18,912 nucleotides of DNA from CAYHPY01 sp964358485 (GCA_964358485.1 CAYHPY010000073.1:1-18912); one strand, 5' to 3'; shown: positions 1-6,725, numbered from the stretch's first letter. Notes: a model not told the origin generated them from the sequence alone. Numbers and translations are program-made.

Positions 1-815
1 CGCTGCTCGAACTCGCCGCGGTACTTGGTGCCGGCCACGACCAGGGCCAGGTCCAGGGTCAGGACCCTCTTGGACGCCAGGATCTCGGGAATATCTCCCG
101 AGGCGATCTTCTGGGCCAAGCCCTCGACGATGGCGGTCTTGCCGACGCCGGGGTCGCCGATGAGCACGGGGTTGTTCTTGGTGCGGCGGGCCAAAATCTG
201 GATGAGCCGCTCGATCTCATCGGCGCGGCCGATCACGGGGTCCAACTTCCCCTCGCGGGCCATGATGGTCAAATCCCGGCCGAACTCGTCCAAAGTCGGG
301 GTCTTGGATTTGGTGCGGGCCGGGCTCTGGGGCGTGCCGCCGCCCCCTCCGCCTCCGCCCTGCTGCTGCGGGGTCTGGCCCTCGCCCAGGAGGTTCAGGA
401 CCTCCTCGCGGACCACGTCCAGGCGCAGGCCCAGGTTCTCCAGAACCCGGGCGGCCACGCCCTCTTCCTCGCGGATCAGGCCCAAAAGCAGGTGTTCGGT
501 GCCGACGTAGGAGTGGCCCATGTGCTGGGCTTCCTCGACGGCGTATTCCAGGACCTTCTTGGCCCGGGGGGTGAAGGGAATCTCGCCCAAAAGCATCACG
601 TTGTCGCCGGTGCCGACGATCTTTTCGATCTCGGAGCGCACCCGCCGCAGGTCCACGCCGAGGTTGGCCAAAACCTGGGCCGCCACGCCTTCGCCCAGGG
701 CGATGAGCCCCAGGAGGATGTGCTCGGTGCCCACATAATCGTGGTTGAGGCGCTTGGCCTCTTCCTGGGCGATGAGGATGACCCGCTGGGCTCTTTCGGT
801 AAACCGGTTGGACAT
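1..815 (-). CDS. clpC: ClpC-type Clp ATPase, N-terminal part (runs off the window)
   Basis: AAA+ unfoldase that feeds proteins to the ClpP peptidase in the cytoplasm. The 271 visible residues start MSNRFTERAQRVI and show two Clp N-terminal repeats. Each repeat has a GTEHLLLGLI-like core (residues about 25-40 and 100-115). A Gly-rich linker follows (about residues 155-165), then the start of the first AAA+ module with Walker A GDPGVGKT and the YRGEFEQ loop motif. The linker before the ATPase and the repeat style match ClpC better than ClpB or ClpA. The ATG at 815-813 has GGAGA upstream at a good distance. The second ATPase domain lies beyond position 1. A short GC hairpin (835-849) sits in the leader; no CIRCE (HrcA) element is visible. 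vapC ends only 77 nt upstream on the same strand. Confidence 0.95.
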   Translation of the reverse strand, partial: MSNRFTERAQRVILIAQEEAKRLNHDYVGTEHILLGLIALGEGVAAQVLANLGVDLRRVRSEIEKIVGTGDNVMLLGEIPFTPRAKKVLEYAVEEAQHMGHSYVGTEHLLLGLIREEEGVAARVLENLGLRLDVVREEVLNLLGEGQTPQQQGGGGGGGGTPQSPARTKSKTPTLDEFGRDLTIMAREGKLDPVIGRADEIERLIQILARRTKNNPVLIGDPGVGKTAIVEGLAQKIASGDIPEILASKRVLTLDLALVVAGTKYRGEFEQ

Positions 816-834
816 GGTGTTTTCTCCGATATTC

Positions 835-849
835 GGGGCTCGGCGCCCC
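835..849 (-). other. Small GC hairpin in the clpC leader
   Basis: GGGGC (835-839) pairs with GCCCC (845-849) across a 5-nt loop, 20 nt before the clpC start codon. A TAATAT box on the minus strand (about 872-877) could be a -10 element just upstream, but I see no good -35. The function is unknown; it may be only an mRNA structure. Confidence 0.3.
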
Positions 850-892
850 GGTTGCGGCGTTAGGGCCTATATTACATTTTTTAGGAGGGGAA

Positions 893-1276
893 CTACACGC
901 GCACGATCTGGGGAATCTTTGAGAAATGCTCGTCGTTGGTGAGCAACAGGAGATCATGCTGGACCGTCAAGGCGGCGATCCATAGGTCGTTGGTGGGGAT
1001 CGGCGACCCCTGCCGCCGAAGTTGGGCAAACAGGACCGCGTAGTGGTGGGTGGTTTGTTCATCGGCGAACAAAGCCCGGACGCGCGGGGAATTGAGAAAC
1101 TCCGTCAGCTTGGCCTCGTTCTTCTTCCCGACCGTCCCAAGGGCGAAACCCGCCCGGAGTTCGCCCAGTACGACGTACGGGAGCCAAATCTCATCCGCCC
1201 GGCGCAGCAACTCCGCCGTTCGGGTGTCGCCGTCGGCGGCGGCGCGGTAGCCGTTCGTGTCGAGGGCCAGCCTCAC
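893..1276 (-). CDS. vapC: VapC-type PIN-domain ribonuclease toxin
   Basis: Small PIN-domain RNase, the toxin half of a type II toxin-antitoxin pair; family members cut tRNA, rRNA or mRNA with Mg2+. Counting from the GTG at 1276, the protein is 127 residues and begins MRLALDTN, the classic VapC opening. The four acidic PIN residues are visible: Asp6 (LALDTN), Glu39 (VLGELRAG), Asp97 (TNDLWIAA) and Asp115 (TNDEHF). I chose GTG 1276 because it overlaps the antitoxin stop as GTGA and has AAGGA nine bases upstream. A TTG at 1282 would add two residues. The gene ends with TAG. It looks intact. The target RNA cannot be inferred. Confidence 0.9.
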   Translation of the reverse strand: MRLALDTNGYRAAADGDTRTAELLRRADEIWLPYVVLGELRAGFALGTVGKKNEAKLTEFLNSPRVRALFADEQTTHHYAVLFAQLRRQGSPIPTNDLWIAALTVQHDLLLLTNDEHFSKIPQIVRV

Positions 1277-1527
1277 GTCCAAAGGTCCTTGTCCACGCGG
1301 CGTTGGTCGGCCAATGCCTCGTCCACCGCGCGGTCGGCCACCCAGGAGCCGAAAAAACCGTCCAGGTCGCCATATCGCGCCGCCGATTCCAGCCCCGCGC
1401 CGCGGGTCAAGGCTTCCAGCGCCACCTGATTGAGGCTCTTGCCCAGGCGGCGCGCCCTTTGCCTCAAAGCCCGGTCCACGTCGGCGGAGACCCGGCGGAT
1501 GGTGTACTGGGTATTTATATTCTTCAT
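1273..1527 (-). CDS. vapB: VapB-type ribbon-helix-helix antitoxin
   Basis: Antitoxin that binds and blocks the adjacent PIN toxin and probably represses its own promoter. The 84 residues have two parts. The N-terminal ribbon-helix-helix includes strand TQYTIRRVSADVD, a basic helix RALRQRARRLGKSLNQVA, and EALTRG. The acidic C-terminal tail includes DLDGFFGSW and ALADQRRVDKDLW, the type of segment that wraps around a PIN domain. Its stop overlaps the toxin start by 4 nt, so the two are probably translationally coupled. The start ATG (1527) is only about 2 nt from the predicted transcription start, with just a weak AGG before it, so the mRNA may be nearly leaderless. Confidence 0.87.
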   Translation of the reverse strand: MKNINTQYTIRRVSADVDRALRQRARRLGKSLNQVALEALTRGAGLESAARYGDLDGFFGSWVADRAVDEALADQRRVDKDLWT

Positions 1528-1535
1528 GTGCCTAT

Positions 1536-1564
1536 AGTGTAGTCTGTTAATGCATGCATTTCAA
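1536..1564 (-). promoter_or_regulatory. vapBC promoter with palindromic spacer
   Basis: On the minus strand a -35 TTGAAA (1564-1559) and a -10 TACACT (1541-1536) are separated by exactly 17 nt. The spacer contains the perfect palindrome ATGCATGCAT (1550-1559), a plausible binding site for the ribbon-helix-helix antitoxin. Autoregulation is the family norm; the operator assignment is inference. Confidence 0.6.
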
Positions 1565-1579
1565 GGGGTGTCCCCTTGA
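1561..1579. repeat. Inverted repeat between divergent promoters
   Basis: TCAAGGGGTGTCCCCTTGA is a perfect 8-bp inverted repeat around TGT. Its two outer ends lie inside the -35 boxes of the two divergent promoters: TTGAAA on the minus strand and TTGATA on the plus strand. It could be an operator controlling both directions, or a structural element. Confidence 0.55.
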
Positions 1580-1604
1580 TAAGGAGGGGGGCCGGGGCTA
1601 TACT
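1576..1604 (+). promoter_or_regulatory. Sigma70-like promoter of the secreted Ala/Lys-rich protein gene
   Basis: TTGATA (1576-1581), a 17-nt spacer and TATACT (1599-1604). The start codon at 1628 is 23 nt downstream, and GGGAG (about 1616-1620) can serve as a ribosome-binding site, so this transcript has a short leader. Confidence 0.65.
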
Positions 1605-1627
1605 ATCGGCACCCCGGGAGACCCGCG

Positions 1628-2131
1628 ATGAAATTCCTTACTATTTTGACGGCCTGCGTCGTCCTGCTGTCGGCCTCGGCCCATGCCGAGAAGCGCACCA
1701 TCCAGGCCAAAAAAACCGCGGCCCAGCCCAAGGCCTCGGCCGCCCCGGCCAAGGCCGCCGCTCCCAAGCGCAAGGCCGACGACGCGCCCGGCACCTCGGT
1801 TTTCAACCCGCCCCCCATCGGCAACGCGGCCCCGGTGGCCGCCGGGACCCTGGGCTCCAAGGGCAAGACCGCCGGCGAGGGGGAATCGGAGGGTTCCGCC
1901 GCCCAGCACGGCGCCCTGATCCGCTCCGAGGGCCTGGTCACCCCTTCCGGGACCGTCGCCACCGGCCGGCATGAGGTGGACGGGGGCGGCAACTACATCA
2001 CCGACGACCCCGGCAAATCCCTGATTCTCAACCCCCATCCCGGCGTGCGCATGGGCAAGGCCGACACCCCTCCCTCCACGGGGGCCTCGGGCAAGAACGG
2101 GGTGGTCGCCAACGCGCCGGCCGGGGAATAG
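1628..2131 (+). CDS. Small secreted protein of unknown function
   Basis: Not recognised. The 167 residues begin with a clear signal peptide: MKFLTILTACVVLLSASAHA, with probable cleavage after AHA at residue 20. The next 40 or so residues are low-complexity Lys/Ala/Pro (AKKTAAQPKASAAPAKAAAP). The rest is Gly-rich and hydrophilic, with segments such as GALIRSEGLVTPSGTV and NYITDDPGKSLILNPHPG. There is no cysteine in the predicted mature part and no membrane segment. It is probably periplasmic, surface-attached or secreted, with a flexible N-terminal spacer. It has its own promoter and ends in TAG 75 nt before the ATP-grasp gene, which also has its own promoter, so the two need not share a transcript. 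Confidence 0.75.
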   Translation: MKFLTILTACVVLLSASAHAEKRTIQAKKTAAQPKASAAPAKAAAPKRKADDAPGTSVFNPPPIGNAAPVAAGTLGSKGKTAGEGESEGSAAQHGALIRSEGLVTPSGTVATGRHEVDGGGNYITDDPGKSLILNPHPGVRMGKADTPPSTGASGKNGVVANAPAGE

Positions 2132-2171
2132 CCGCCGCCAAAAGCGTGGTCGAAAAACTGACGCGCGCCGT

Positions 2172-2200
2172 TTGACTTGCCTCGGCGCTTGGGTTAACAT
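2172..2200 (+). promoter_or_regulatory. Promoter giving a predicted leaderless mRNA for the ATP-grasp fusion
   Basis: TTGACT (2172-2177), a 17-nt spacer and TAACAT (2195-2200). The GTG start codon begins 6 nt after the -10 box, at the expected transcription start. No Shine-Dalgarno sequence is present. Confidence 0.65.
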
Positions 2201-2206
2201 ATTCCC

Positions 2207-4660
2207 GTGACGACCAGCGCCGAGTCCGCCCCCTCCGCCGAAGCCTCCCAGGATTTGAAGGGAAAAGCCCTGCTGCTCATCAGCTCGGCGGCGCCCACCA
2301 AACGCTTCATCTACCAGCGCCTCAAAGCCCTGGGGGTGCGCATCATCCTGCTCTCCCCCGAGGAGACCTGGGCCTCCCGCTACGCCGACACTTTGATCAC
2401 GGCCGACACCTTGAACCACGCCGAGTGCCTCTCGCGGGTGGAGGAGGCCTTGAAGGACATCCCCCTGGAAGGGGCGCTGACTTTTTGGGAGGAGGCGGTC
2501 CCCCTCTGCGCGGCCCTCTGCGAGAAATTCGGCTGGCATGGGCACTCCCTGCAAGCGGCCCTCAACGCCCGCAACAAGCTTTTGACCCGCAAATCCCTGG
2601 AGGCCGCGGGGCTCGGAAAATTCTCCCCGGCTTGGGGCCAGGTGAAAAACCTCAAGGAGCTCGACGCCCAGGCCAAGAAGATCGGGTTTCCCCTGGTGCT
2701 CAAGCCCGCCTGGGGCGAGCGCAGCCAATTCGTGGTGCGCCTGGACGGCATCGAGGAGGCCAAGAACGCCTTCGAGTACCTCAAGGACAACATGACGCCG
2801 CGCTTCGACCACATCTACACCTACGGAACCGAGGTGATCGCCGAGGCCTACGTGACCGGCGCGGAGATCGACGTGGACATGCTGGTCCAGGACGGCGAGG
2901 TCCGCTTTCACGCCTTCACCGACAACTTCCCCACCAAGGAACCCTTCTTCGTCGAGACCGGCGACGCCATGCCTTCCCGCCACGAGGACGCCGATCTGGA
3001 GGCGGTCCTGCGCATGGCCAAGGACGCGGTCAAGGCCCTGGGCCTCAAGAACGGCGCCCTCCATGTGGAGGCCAAGATCGCCGAAACCGGCCCCATTCTC
3101 ATCGAGGTCAACGCCCGCATGGGCGGCGACTACATCCACGACTGGATCAAGACCGTCTGGGGCGTGGACATCATCGAAGAAGCGGCCCGCATCGCTTTGG
3201 GCCTGGACTGCCGCCCCAAGCGGCTCAAGGAGCCCCGCTGTCATTTGGTCGGGCGCTACCTGGTAGCACCCTCCTCCGGCGTGGTCAGCGGCGTGGTGGC
3301 CCCCCCGGAGAAAGACCCCTCCAAGATCCACGACGTGACGCTTCTTAAGGAAGCCGGAGATCCCGCGCTGGTGCCGCCGGAAGGTTTTGAGACCGTCGGT
3401 TGGGTGGTGGGCAAGGGCGGCACCTACGCCGAGGCCGAGGAGAACACCCAGGCCGCCCTGCGCCAGACGGCCATCCACGTGGCGCGCTTTGACTCCTCCT
3501 CCTCCATCGGAAAAACCCGCCGCAAGAACCGCTTCAACGCGGCCCATGTGGCGCGCCGGCGCATCATCCAGTCCGCGCGCATGGAGAAAATCCGCGGCAT
3601 CGACCTGGCCTTGAAAAAGGCCCTGCACATCGGCATCCTCTGCAACAAATACGGGGAGGGCTCCGGCGCGGAGGAGGACTCGGTCCACCAGGACCTGATG
3701 TCGGTGGGGCTCAACATCCAGAAGGCCCTGGAGAAAAAGGGCCACCGGGTCTCCTTCTTCGACATGAACGAGACGCCGCTGCCCTTCGAAAAAATATCCG
3801 AGGCCAACGTGGATCTGGTCTTCAACGTCTGCGAGCGCATCAATAACACCAGCCTCCTGGAGCCCCACGGCGCGGCCATCCTGGACTGCCTGGGCATCCC
3901 CTACACGGGGTCCAACCCGCTTTCCTTGGCCCTCTGCATCGACAAGATCAAGGTCAAAAAGATGCTCGAGCACCACGGCCTTCCGACGCCCAAGTTCGAC
4001 TACGTCTTCGCCAAGGACGACGAGATCCGCGAGGACCTGCGCTACCCGCTGATGGTCAAGCTGGCCAACATGGACAACTCCATCGGCATCTCCAACAAGT
4101 CCGTGGTGACCAGCCTCAAGGCCCTCAAGGAGCAGGTCAACGAGCTCCTGGACCGCTACCAGCGCCCCGTCCTCATCGAGGAATACATCGAGGGCGACGA
4201 GGTGGACGTGAGCGTCATGGGCAACGAGGAGCGGGTCAAGGTCCTGCCCCTCTCGCGCTCCATCTTCGACGACCTGCCGCCCGACGTCTGGCACATCTAC
4301 CCGTTCAAGGCCAAGTGGAGCCATGACTCCGTCTACGAAAAAATCCGCGTCGAGCGCCCGGCCAAGTACACCCAGAAGCTGACCGCGCTCATCTCGGAAA
4401 TCTGCCTGGACGCCTACAACATCTTCGACTGCCACGATTACGCCCGCATCGAGGTCCGCGTGGACAAGCTGGGCAACCCCTACATTCTGGAGATCAACCC
4501 CAACCCCTCCATCAACCGGGGCGATTGCGTCCCCAACTGCGCCGAGATGATCGGGCTCTCCTACGAGGAATTCATCGAGGAGATCATGAAAGAGGCCATC
4601 CTCCGCTACCGGGCGCATCCGCCGTACTACCACCTGCAGAGCTCGCTGACGCCGCTTTAA
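2207..4660 (+). CDS. Fusion of two ATP-grasp ligase modules (amino-acid ligase-like + D-Ala-D-Ala ligase-like)
   Basis: A probable cytoplasmic ligase that forms amide bonds through acyl-phosphates; substrates are unknown. Residues about 20-430 form one ATP-grasp unit of the carbamoyl-phosphate-synthase/L-amino-acid-ligase type: PLVLKPAWGERS (Lys166), VIAEAYVTGAEIDVD and the metal-binding ILIEVNARMGGDY (Glu300, Asn302, Arg304). After a basic linker (about 430-470), residues 473-817 resemble D-alanine-D-alanine ligase: PHGAAILDCLGIPYTGSN, CIDKIKVKKMLEHHGLPTP, PLMVKLANMDNSIGI (Lys618), PVLIEEYIEGDEVDVSVMGN and YILEINPNPSINRGD (Glu762, Asn764). Both halves keep their ATP and Mg motifs, so both may be active. 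Normal Ddl is only about 300-370 residues. No Mur or other cell-wall gene is adjacent. Possible products are a dipeptide, tripeptide or modified cell-wall peptide, but this is inference. Confidence 0.85.
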   Translation: MTTSAESAPSAEASQDLKGKALLLISSAAPTKRFIYQRLKALGVRIILLSPEETWASRYADTLITADTLNHAECLSRVEEALKDIPLEGALTFWEEAVPLCAALCEKFGWHGHSLQAALNARNKLLTRKSLEAAGLGKFSPAWGQVKNLKELDAQAKKIGFPLVLKPAWGERSQFVVRLDGIEEAKNAFEYLKDNMTPRFDHIYTYGTEVIAEAYVTGAEIDVDMLVQDGEVRFHAFTDNFPTKEPFFVETGDAMPSRHEDADLEAVLRMAKDAVKALGLKNGALHVEAKIAETGPILIEVNARMGGDYIHDWIKTVWGVDIIEEAARIALGLDCRPKRLKEPRCHLVGRYLVAPSSGVVSGVVAPPEKDPSKIHDVTLLKEAGDPALVPPEGFETVGWVVGKGGTYAEAEENTQAALRQTAIHVARFDSSSSIGKTRRKNRFNAAHVARRRIIQSARMEKIRGIDLALKKALHIGILCNKYGEGSGAEEDSVHQDLMSVGLNIQKALEKKGHRVSFFDMNETPLPFEKISEANVDLVFNVCERINNTSLLEPHGAAILDCLGIPYTGSNPLSLALCIDKIKVKKMLEHHGLPTPKFDYVFAKDDEIREDLRYPLMVKLANMDNSIGISNKSVVTSLKALKEQVNELLDRYQRPVLIEEYIEGDEVDVSVMGNEERVKVLPLSRSIFDDLPPDVWHIYPFKAKWSHDSVYEKIRVERPAKYTQKLTALISEICLDAYNIFDCHDYARIEVRVDKLGNPYILEINPNPSINRGDCVPNCAEMIGLSYEEFIEEIMKEAILRYRAHPPYYHLQSSLTPL

Positions 4661-4750
4661 GGACCCCCCCATCGACGAAAAAATGGAACAAAATAGGCGC
4701 CTCGATCGTATTAATAGTGCGAGCGCTGCAAAGTTGCGCCGCTTTCTTGC

Positions 4751-4756
4751 GGAGGT
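4751..4756 (+). promoter_or_regulatory. Strong ribosome-binding site that decides the protease start
   Basis: GGAGGT lies four bases before the ATG at 4761. The more upstream in-frame ATG at 4683 has no such site. Confidence 0.65.
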
Positions 4757-4760
4757 GGCC

Positions 4761-5189
4761 ATGGGAAAGTGCAAGGTTGGGGTATTTTTTGGAAATGCCG
4801 GGGACGGCGCCGGGGAGACGCCTCCCGGCCGCAGCGTCCGGGGAGTCCTAACGGACGCGATCCTGGATACCGGCGCCGTCTTAACGCTTGTTCCGCAGGA
4901 ACATGTGAACAATCTTGGGCTGCGGTCTTTGGGAACGGTCAACGTGACCCTTGCCGACAACCGAAAGGTTGCGATGGAGCGCGCCGGCCCCCTCTCAGTC
5001 ACGATCCTCGGAAGGACCTGCACCACCGATTGCCTGGTGGGCCCGGCGGGCTGCGCGCCGATCCTGGGGCAGATCGTTCTGAGAAGCCTCGATCTCGTCT
5101 TCGATCCGGTGGACCAAACCCTTGCGGTGCGGCCCGAGTCGCCATTTTTACCAACGATCAAGATGAAATCCCTTCCGATGGCGGCTTAG
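4761..5189 (+). CDS. Retropepsin-like (clan AA) aspartic protease
   Basis: A small aspartic protease of the single-domain, dimer-forming retropepsin fold. From ATG 4761 it is 142 residues. The catalytic motif is AILDTGAVLTLVP, with DTGA at about residue 35. A flap-like region follows (VNVTLADNRKVAMERAGPLSV), then the second conserved stretch GCAPILGQIVLRSLDLVFDP, where ILG corresponds to the family's hydrophobic-hydrophobic-Gly motif. There is no signal peptide or membrane segment, so it is probably cytoplasmic. An in-frame ATG at 4683 would add 26 residues, but it has no ribosome-binding site, and members of the family are usually only about 120-130 residues. The gene starts an A+T-richer stretch. 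Its TAG stop is followed in the same frame by the open frame of the next gene. The substrate is unknown. Confidence 0.82.
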   Translation: MGKCKVGVFFGNAGDGAGETPPGRSVRGVLTDAILDTGAVLTLVPQEHVNNLGLRSLGTVNVTLADNRKVAMERAGPLSVTILGRTCTTDCLVGPAGCAPILGQIVLRSLDLVFDPVDQTLAVRPESPFLPTIKMKSLPMAA

Positions 5190-5198
5190 GGCGCTCCC

Positions 5199-5420
5199 AT
5201 CAAAAATCAGCCGCGGCATTCCTTTAAAATATTTCTCCTCCCGCTCTTCCTGGCCGGAATCGAAGTTCAAAGCCTCGCCATTAACGCGGGCCCGGAGAAG
5301 ATTTCGCCGGTAAATCCAAAAAACAACATTCAGGAATGTAATTCAGCCGCGCGCGCCGGCTTAAAGAAAGTCGATCGGAATCTTTGGGGGAGTTTTAATT
5401 TCGACTGCGAAGCAGGAATT
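5199..5420 (+). other. In-frame signal-peptide coding segment lacking a normal start codon
   Basis: The frame of the gene at 5421-5981 stays open upstream to the protease stop (5187-5189). From the ATC at 5199 it reads like a textbook export signal: basic KNQPRHSFK, hydrophobic IFLLPLFLAGI, then EVQSLA. About 50 further residues with two cysteines (QECNSA and FDCEAG) lead into the downstream frame. There is no ATG, GTG or TTG here. Either ATC 5199 is a rare start (AGGGCG at 5188-5193 is well placed) or the original start was lost by mutation or sequencing error. Confidence 0.5.
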
Positions 5421-5981
5421 GTGGAATGGGTGTACTATAGAGCAAACAACCGCCAAGAATACCCGATCTCCAAAAATCCCCGACAATTCCTCGGCGATAA
5501 CGCCGCGATGTTTGGTTTGAATAAGCTGCCCATGGCATCAACGAAAACCCGTTGGCGGGAAATTGTCCCAGAACTGCTTTATCATGGAATTCCAATCGAG
5601 GATAGTATCCGCCCTTGGGAACAAGAAATTCTTCCCGGCAGTTATAGGATTGGGGTAACTACGATTGATACCCAAAAATGGACTCTCGATCCAAAACCCA
5701 AGATCAGTTCTTCCCAGGCGAAGGCCAGCGCCATGATGATTTTTGAAAAGGCTCGGCCTGGAAAGAAAATCCGCATTAGAAGCGTAAAACTCCGAATTTT
5801 CACCTTTCCTACCCGGGAAGACCCCGCGGGGGAATATCCGATCCTCCTCTGGGAGGTGTTAGGAGAGATCGACGGCCATAAAAATGAACTCTATCTAAAT
5901 GCAACGAGCGGACAGGAAGACAACCATTTCATACCCTCCGACACTACCCCTTCATTTACACCCAAACCCACCTCTAAATAA
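5421..5981 (+). CDS. Secreted protein of unknown function, PepSY-like C-terminus (N-terminus probably miscalled)
   Basis: Not firmly recognised. GTG 5421 is the first ordinary start codon and gives 186 residues, but it has no ribosome-binding site and would cut off a signal peptide and two cysteines encoded just upstream in the same frame, so the real protein is probably about 260 residues. The C-terminal part (SSSQAKASAMMIFEKARPG..., then ILLWEVLGEIDGHKNELYLNATSGQ) resembles the PepSY pattern: an Ala-rich helix, a Pro-Gly turn, then strands ending in a DAxTG-like motif. That match is weak. PepSY proteins are often periplasmic inhibitors or chaperones of proteases, which would suit the aspartic protease next door, but this is speculation. 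Base composition is more A+T-rich than in the flanking genes. The frame ends TAA. Confidence 0.55.
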   Translation: MEWVYYRANNRQEYPISKNPRQFLGDNAAMFGLNKLPMASTKTRWREIVPELLYHGIPIEDSIRPWEQEILPGSYRIGVTTIDTQKWTLDPKPKISSSQAKASAMMIFEKARPGKKIRIRSVKLRIFTFPTREDPAGEYPILLWEVLGEIDGHKNELYLNATSGQEDNHFIPSDTTPSFTPKPTSK

Positions 5982-6025
5982 TAAGACTCACGCACAGTCA
6001 GCCATTTTCTGATTTTTCCTACCTA

Positions 6026-6050
6026 TGAACTCGCCGGCCCGGCGAGTTCA
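6026..6050. terminator. Perfect 11-bp hairpin after the secreted-protein gene
   Basis: TGAACTCGCCG (6026-6036) and CGGCGAGTTCA (6040-6050) are exact inverted copies around GCC. The hairpin is very stable and lies 45 nt after the stop at 5981. No real T-tract follows on either strand, only AAATCCATATTTT, so it is either a weak or factor-assisted terminator or a protein-binding palindrome. The remainder of the gap 5982-6149 holds several GGCCC/GGGCC repeats but no gene that I can support. Confidence 0.45.
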
Positions 6051-6149
6051 AATCCATATTTTCCCAACATAATTTTAAATTTCGACCATAGGCCCATCGG
6101 CCCAATTCCAGCAAGGCCCCCTGCCCTCACGGGCCTGGGCCCGACGGCC

Positions 6150-6179
6150 CTGACCCGGAACCCGGGAAGCGGCTAAAAT
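6150..6179 (+). promoter_or_regulatory. Probable promoter of the Cys-repeat protein, leaderless type
   Basis: CTGACC (6150-6155), an 18-nt spacer and TAAAAT (6174-6179). The ATG follows exactly 6 nt after the -10 box. The intervening AGGAG is only one base from the ATG, too close to act as a normal ribosome-binding site. The -35 is weak. Confidence 0.45.
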
Positions 6180-6185
6180 AGGAGC

Positions 6186-6725
6186 ATGAAAAACCTTCTC
6201 TCTTTGGCCGCCGTCTCCCTGCTCGCCGCAACCGCCTCCGCCGCCGGAAGCAACGAAGATTTCGTTAAAGCCGCCGTCGCCGGCATGGACAAGCCCGCCG
6301 AAGTGGCCGCTCCAAAGAGCGCGCCGGTCGCCCCTCAGGCCGCCGCCCCCGGGACGCTCACCGAAAGCCAATACGCCACGATGATCTCCTTGGCCAAGCG
6401 GGTCAAAAGCTGTCCCGCCTACTCCCTCAATTACGGCCGCAACAAGCCCTACGAGGACTCCTGCGTGGAACTCATGGTGCGCTCCGCGACCGAGGTCTTC
6501 GCCTCCTTTCTGCCCGACAGCGGGCCCGTGATCCGCGACATGAGCCGGATCTTGAACTGCCCGACCTACTCGGTCAACTACGGACGCCACAAACCCTACG
6601 AAGAAGGCTGTGTGGACAATCTCGTCGAGGTCGTGGTCGGCCATCTCAACGACAAAGCCAAGGCCGCCGCGGCTCCCGCCCCGGCCCCCCAGCCCGAAGC
6701 CCGGAAATTTTTCAGCCGCTGGTAA
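6186..6725 (+). CDS. Secreted protein with a duplicated cysteine repeat, function unknown
   Basis: Not recognised. The 179 residues start with a signal peptide (MKNLLSLAAVSLLAATASA, cleavage near residue 19-20), then an Ala/Pro/Lys-rich spacer to about residue 57. The core has two similar units of about 45 residues. In each, CPxYSxNYGRxKPYExxCV is flanked by helical sequence, with Cys76/Cys93 in the first and Cys125/Cys142 in the second. Both have 16 residues between the cysteines, which suggests one disulfide per unit. The tail is Ala/Pro-rich and ends in basic/aromatic RKFFSRW. It is probably periplasmic or secreted. It has its own promoter, and the next gene has another one. The repeat sequence does not match any family I can name. 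Confidence 0.75.
   Translation: MKNLLSLAAVSLLAATASAAGSNEDFVKAAVAGMDKPAEVAAPKSAPVAPQAAAPGTLTESQYATMISLAKRVKSCPAYSLNYGRNKPYEDSCVELMVRSATEVFASFLPDSGPVIRDMSRILNCPTYSVNYGRHKPYEEGCVDNLVEVVVGHLNDKAKAAAAPAPAPQPEARKFFSRW

Noticed and set aside
816..892. CIRCE heat-shock operator before clpC
   Set aside because: No TTAGCACTC/GAGTGCTAA pair; only a short GC hairpin is present.
4683..4760. Upstream extension of the protease to the ATG at 4683
   Set aside because: No ribosome-binding site there, and the added residues do not resemble the family; GGAGGT precedes the ATG at 4761.
1598..5161. A 1187-codon open frame on the minus strand across the ATP-grasp gene and the secreted-protein gene
   Set aside because: It is a mirror of GC-rich codon usage in the plus-strand genes. 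Its translation is Val/Gly/Leu/Asp low-complexity with no domain, and the opposite strand has clear ATP-grasp motifs.
6040..6060. A tRNA T-arm-like string GTTCAAATCC
   Set aside because: No matching T-stem 3' strand, anticodon arm or acceptor stem around it; it is part of the palindromic hairpin.
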